Of a stretch of DNA of 64,000 nucleotides, positions 62,063-64,000 are shown one piece after another. The stretch comes from Hungatella effluvii (GTDB taxonomy: Bacteria; Bacillota; Clostridia; Lachnospirales; Lachnospiraceae): NCBI RefSeq assembly GCF_003201875.1, contig NZ_QJKD01000003.1:310001-374000 (forward strand). Direction: 5' to 3'. Position 1 is the stretch's first letter; every line of letters begins with the position of its first letter. The position numbers and the translations under genes are program-made. A model generated the notes under the pieces. It worked only from the letters and a program-made list of their open reading frames with translations. It was not told the DNA's origin and ran no database searches.

Positions 62063-62275
62063 TTATATAGTTTTCCCACTATCCCTCAAAGTAAATATCC
62101 CATCATAATCACAATCCAACGCCTCCGCAATATCCCTCAATTCTTTCTCCGAAAAATTATCACGTGACAGCTTATTACTCAAATTATTTCCATTCGTTCC
62201 GATTTTCTCCGCCAGTTCCTTTATTGTCATATCTCTTTCTAAGAGTATCGTTCTGATTTTTTTAGCCATTCCCAT
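62063..62275 (-). CDS. XRE-family small HTH regulator
   Basis: A 70-residue Cro/C1-type helix-turn-helix protein: IRTILLERDMTIKELAEKIGTNGNNLSNKLSRDNFSEKELRDIAEALDCDYD. The ATG at 62275 has GGAGG 8 nt upstream; 62290 has none. It is the first gene of the ParB-like/methylase operon, 36 nt before the next start, like a controller (C) protein of restriction-modification systems. It is divergent from the SymE-domain gene. Confidence 0.88.
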   Translation of the reverse strand: MGMAKKIRTILLERDMTIKELAEKIGTNGNNLSNKLSRDNFSEKELRDIAEALDCDYDGIFTLRDSGKTI

Positions 62276-62288
62276 TGTGTAATCCTCC

Positions 62289-62332
62289 ATTCATATACCT
62301 CAAATTATACACTGAAACATATGAATTTACAA
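62289..62332 (-). promoter_or_regulatory. Promoter and operator of the XRE operon
   Basis: -35 TTGTAA (62327-62332) and -10 TATAAT (62304-62309), 17 bp apart on the minus strand. Inverted arms ATTCATAT (62289-62296) and ATATGAAT (62319-62326) flank the -10, a likely XRE autoregulatory site. Confidence 0.65.
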
Positions 62333-62371
62333 CGAAAAATGATGTTTCCTACATTATAGTGACGAACCCTA

Positions 62372-62400
62372 TTGACATTATCTACTCAAAGATGTATTAT
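62372..62400 (+). promoter_or_regulatory. Promoter of the SymE-domain gene
   Basis: -35 TTGACA (62372-62377) and -10 TATTAT (62395-62400), 17 bp apart, 54 bp before the ATG at 62455. Confidence 0.75.
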
Positions 62401-62454
62401 CATACTTATAAATGTTTTATACTATATTTAAGTGGATTTATAGGAGGTCACAAT

Positions 62455-63024
62455 ATGGAACAAGATTTAAACAAGTACATAGTCAACGAGTTTTGCAAGC
62501 TGCAAACCGATACAGAGCAAAGAAGTTTCATTGAAAACTTTCGTTTTCTTATGATGTCAAATGACTTAGATTTTGAGAATTACTATTCAAACAAGGCACT
62601 TAGAAGAACTGATTTTTATTCTATTGCAGATATGTTATATCAGCTCAACAATTTTTGGATGCTATCCACCTTCATTCATCAAAACAGACACTTTCTTTTT
62701 AACGAGGTCAACGACATTACAAGTGGAAGCAGAATGCCGGATTTTTCTGTTCCTTGTAAGCTCGGACAGGATACCATGCTTTCAAGAGTATTCAAAGTAA
62801 TGAATAACCATTCTCTAAATGAGAATATCCTTTCTGAAAATTCTCCTGATTACCAAATCAACACCCACAAATTAAGAATCTATTCCACTACCCTCCGAAG
62901 CAATCAGCCTGTACCACAAATAATTATACAAGGTAAATGGGTAGAAAAGTGGGGCTTCTCCATTGGCTGTAGTGTCCGTATTGAATGCTATCAAAGCAAA
63001 CTTGTAATCCTGTTAGACGAATGA
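62455..63024 (+). CDS. Protein with C-terminal SymE-like toxin domain
   Basis: A 189-residue protein. Residues about 135-189 match SymE, an AbrB-fold type-I toxin: LRIYSTTLRSNQPVPQIIIQ, then GKWVEKWGFSIGCSVRIEC and KLVILLDE. Residues 1-130 are a helical domain unlike SymE (FCKLQTDTEQRSFIENFRFLMMS) that I do not recognise. AGGAGG precedes the ATG at 62455; an earlier frame from 62275 is spurious. It is divergent from the XRE gene. No antisense RNA like SymR was identified. Confidence 0.78.
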   Translation: MEQDLNKYIVNEFCKLQTDTEQRSFIENFRFLMMSNDLDFENYYSNKALRRTDFYSIADMLYQLNNFWMLSTFIHQNRHFLFNEVNDITSGSRMPDFSVPCKLGQDTMLSRVFKVMNNHSLNENILSENSPDYQINTHKLRIYSTTLRSNQPVPQIIIQGKWVEKWGFSIGCSVRIECYQSKLVILLDE

Positions 63025-63054
63025 TACTAACGAATCCATTAATCTCTGGAAAAC

Positions 63055-63095
63055 AAAAAATCTGGAAGCAGCTTTACGCTCTCCCAGATTTTTTT
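63055..63095. terminator. Bidirectional intrinsic terminator
   Basis: AAAAAATCTGG pairs with CCAGATTTTTTT through an inner AGC/GCT stem, giving T-runs on both strands between the convergent SymE-domain and DUF6061-like genes. Confidence 0.88.
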
Positions 63096-63101
63096 CTCTA
63101 T

Positions 63102-63440
63102 TTAACTGTCATATCTGTAAAATTCTCTAATTAACGCTTCTGCTGTTGCCTCATTGTATCCTAAGTCCAGATATTGTTGCAATAACATATCGTGAGAGCT
63201 TTTAACCATATCATCTTCTATATCGCAATACTTCTGCATTTCCCCCGACAACGCCATAGAAACGTACTCTATTGGATTTTCATCAAGCAACTTCCATATC
63301 TTACTTTGAGAATGTTCCGTCAGCCGGAGCCGAGACTCCACTTCTTCACATTTTAACTTTAACATATTACCATCTTTAAAATATACTTCCACATAACCGT
63401 TATCCATATTGTACTCGCATTTTAAAATATTATCTTTCAT
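63102..63440 (-). CDS. DUF6061-like small protein
   Basis: A 112-residue protein resembling the DUF6061 family found in mobile elements of Clostridia: CEYNMDNGYVEVYFKDGNML, then YVSMALSGEMQKYCDIEDD. The ATG at 63440 has AAGGAG 7 nt upstream; the frame from 63512 is a false extension. It overlaps the relaxase gene's end by 11 nt, so the two are co-transcribed. Function unknown. Confidence 0.65.
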   Translation of the reverse strand: MKDNILKCEYNMDNGYVEVYFKDGNMLKLKCEEVESRLRLTEHSQSKIWKLLDENPIEYVSMALSGEMQKYCDIEDDMVKSSHDMLLQQYLDLGYNEATAEALIREFYRYDS

Positions 63441-64000
63441 TCCTGTGCTTCTCCTTTTTCTGTGTTGGCAAATATAACACCGCCAAATTTTTCTCCTTCG
63501 CTTCCTGCTCATATCGCCTTAACTTATCTCTGATACTTTCTGGTTTTGGCTGCTTTAATCCGTTATTCTCTTTCCATTCCTCTAATTCTTTTTGATACTG
63601 CTGTACTTCCTTTTCACACTGTCCATACACCTTTATAAAAGACTGTATATTTTTATATCCATATCGGGTGACTGCCTTGGCCAGATAAGATTTCAGATCG
63701 GACACTCTATTCTGTGCTATCTCAATCTGCCTTTCCACTTCCTTTCGTTCCTTAGATTTGAATATTCCTTTTAAATTTCCAGACTGCTGTAACAAGTCCG
63801 GCAGCTCCTTCTCTTCAATGTGCCTGATAATCCGCACCTGTTTATCCAAGTCTTGTTTAATCCCTTGCATTTTACGAAACTCTGTAATGTCAACAGTAAT
63901 CTTCGGTTGAGGTGGCAGCTTCTGTTTAGAAAGCAAATTCATTAATATCACTTTGGCCCGCATAATAATCTGCAAAAACAATCCGGGATTTCTTCCATTC
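63430..64000 (-). CDS. Relaxase (MobA/MobL type), C-terminal part, cut by the right edge
   Basis: The frame is open to the window edge (NGRNPGLFLQIIMRAKVILM), so the catalytic N-terminus lies outside. The visible 189 residues are the charged, coiled-coil C-terminal region of mobilization relaxases (VDITEFRKMQGIKQDLDKQVRIIRHIEEKEL, KGIFKSKERKEVERQI, KSYLAKAVTRYGYKNIQSFIKVYGQCE). It marks an integrative/mobilizable or conjugative element reaching in from the right. Confidence 0.78.
   Translation of the reverse strand, partial: NGRNPGLFLQIIMRAKVILMNLLSKQKLPPQPKITVDITEFRKMQGIKQDLDKQVRIIRHIEEKELPDLLQQSGNLKGIFKSKERKEVERQIEIAQNRVSDLKSYLAKAVTRYGYKNIQSFIKVYGQCEKEVQQYQKELEEWKENNGLKQPKPESIRDKLRRYEQEAKEKNLAVLYLPTQKKEKHRNER

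Noticed and set aside
1-64000. CRISPR array, tRNA, rRNA or insertion sequence
   Set aside because: No repeat-spacer pattern, cloverleaf, rRNA core or transposase could be recognised on either strand.

Overview
The window looks like chromosomal DNA of a gut Clostridia species, most likely a Lachnospiraceae member (Enterocloster/Hungatella-like). This is inferred from family content: YesM/YesN two-component sugar regulation, a GH127 enzyme, an anaerobic molybdoenzyme cluster with Clostridium-type NarB/NarC-like partners, small Clostridia-specific DUF families, and T-box, purine, yybP-ykoY and yjdF regulatory RNAs. No rRNA, tRNA, CRISPR array or insertion sequence was seen. Most genes lie on the minus strand.

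Layout. 1-16.9 kb is a housekeeping and accessory mix: the end of an EAL phosphodiesterase, an acyltransferase, a putative manganese-riboswitch-controlled unknown protein, a BltD-like acetyltransferase, an amidase-domain protein, YjdF with its riboswitch, a broken GT8 glycosyltransferase, a patatin with its MarR regulator, a guanine-riboswitch-controlled purine permease, and a run of small regulatory or stress proteins (DinB, YoaP-like, GyrI-like, WYL, SRPBCC, LysR, DUF4865). 17-26.7 kb is a molybdenum-cofactor respiratory or assimilatory cluster read right to left: MobAB fusion, Crp/Fnr regulator, nitrate-reductase-like molybdoprotein, 4Fe-4S protein, FAD oxidoreductase, SLAC1/TehA-type transporter, MoeA, then an NhaC antiporter. 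27-46.3 kb holds two sugar-catabolic loci, each with its own ABC importer. The first has GH127, a GH67-like protein and a divergent AraC regulator. The second has an 815-residue putative carbohydrate-active enzyme, the YesM/YesN pair and a sulfatase. 46.7-58.8 kb contains DUF4272 and GNAT genes, a VTC/DUF4956/beta-helix surface-polymer set, a FUSC exporter, ProS with a T-box, and a TetR-nucleoside phosphorylase pair.

58.8-64 kb differs sharply. It is AT-rich and carries a relaxase C-terminus (cut by the right edge), a DUF6061-like gene, a SymE-domain toxin-like gene, and a tight three-gene operon of an XRE regulator, a ParB-fold protein with a HEPN-like C-terminus, and a D12-class adenine methyltransferase. 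This is probably the end of an integrative/mobilizable element, and the XRE-ParB/HEPN-methylase operon is the best candidate for an undescribed, restriction-modification-like system.

Regulation is unusually readable here. There are four cis-regulatory RNAs, several promoters with 16-17 bp spacing, palindromic operators upstream of the MarR, TetR, XRE and LysR-flanked genes, and a candidate promoter-plus-terminator small RNA of about 49 nt at 11.16-11.21 kb.
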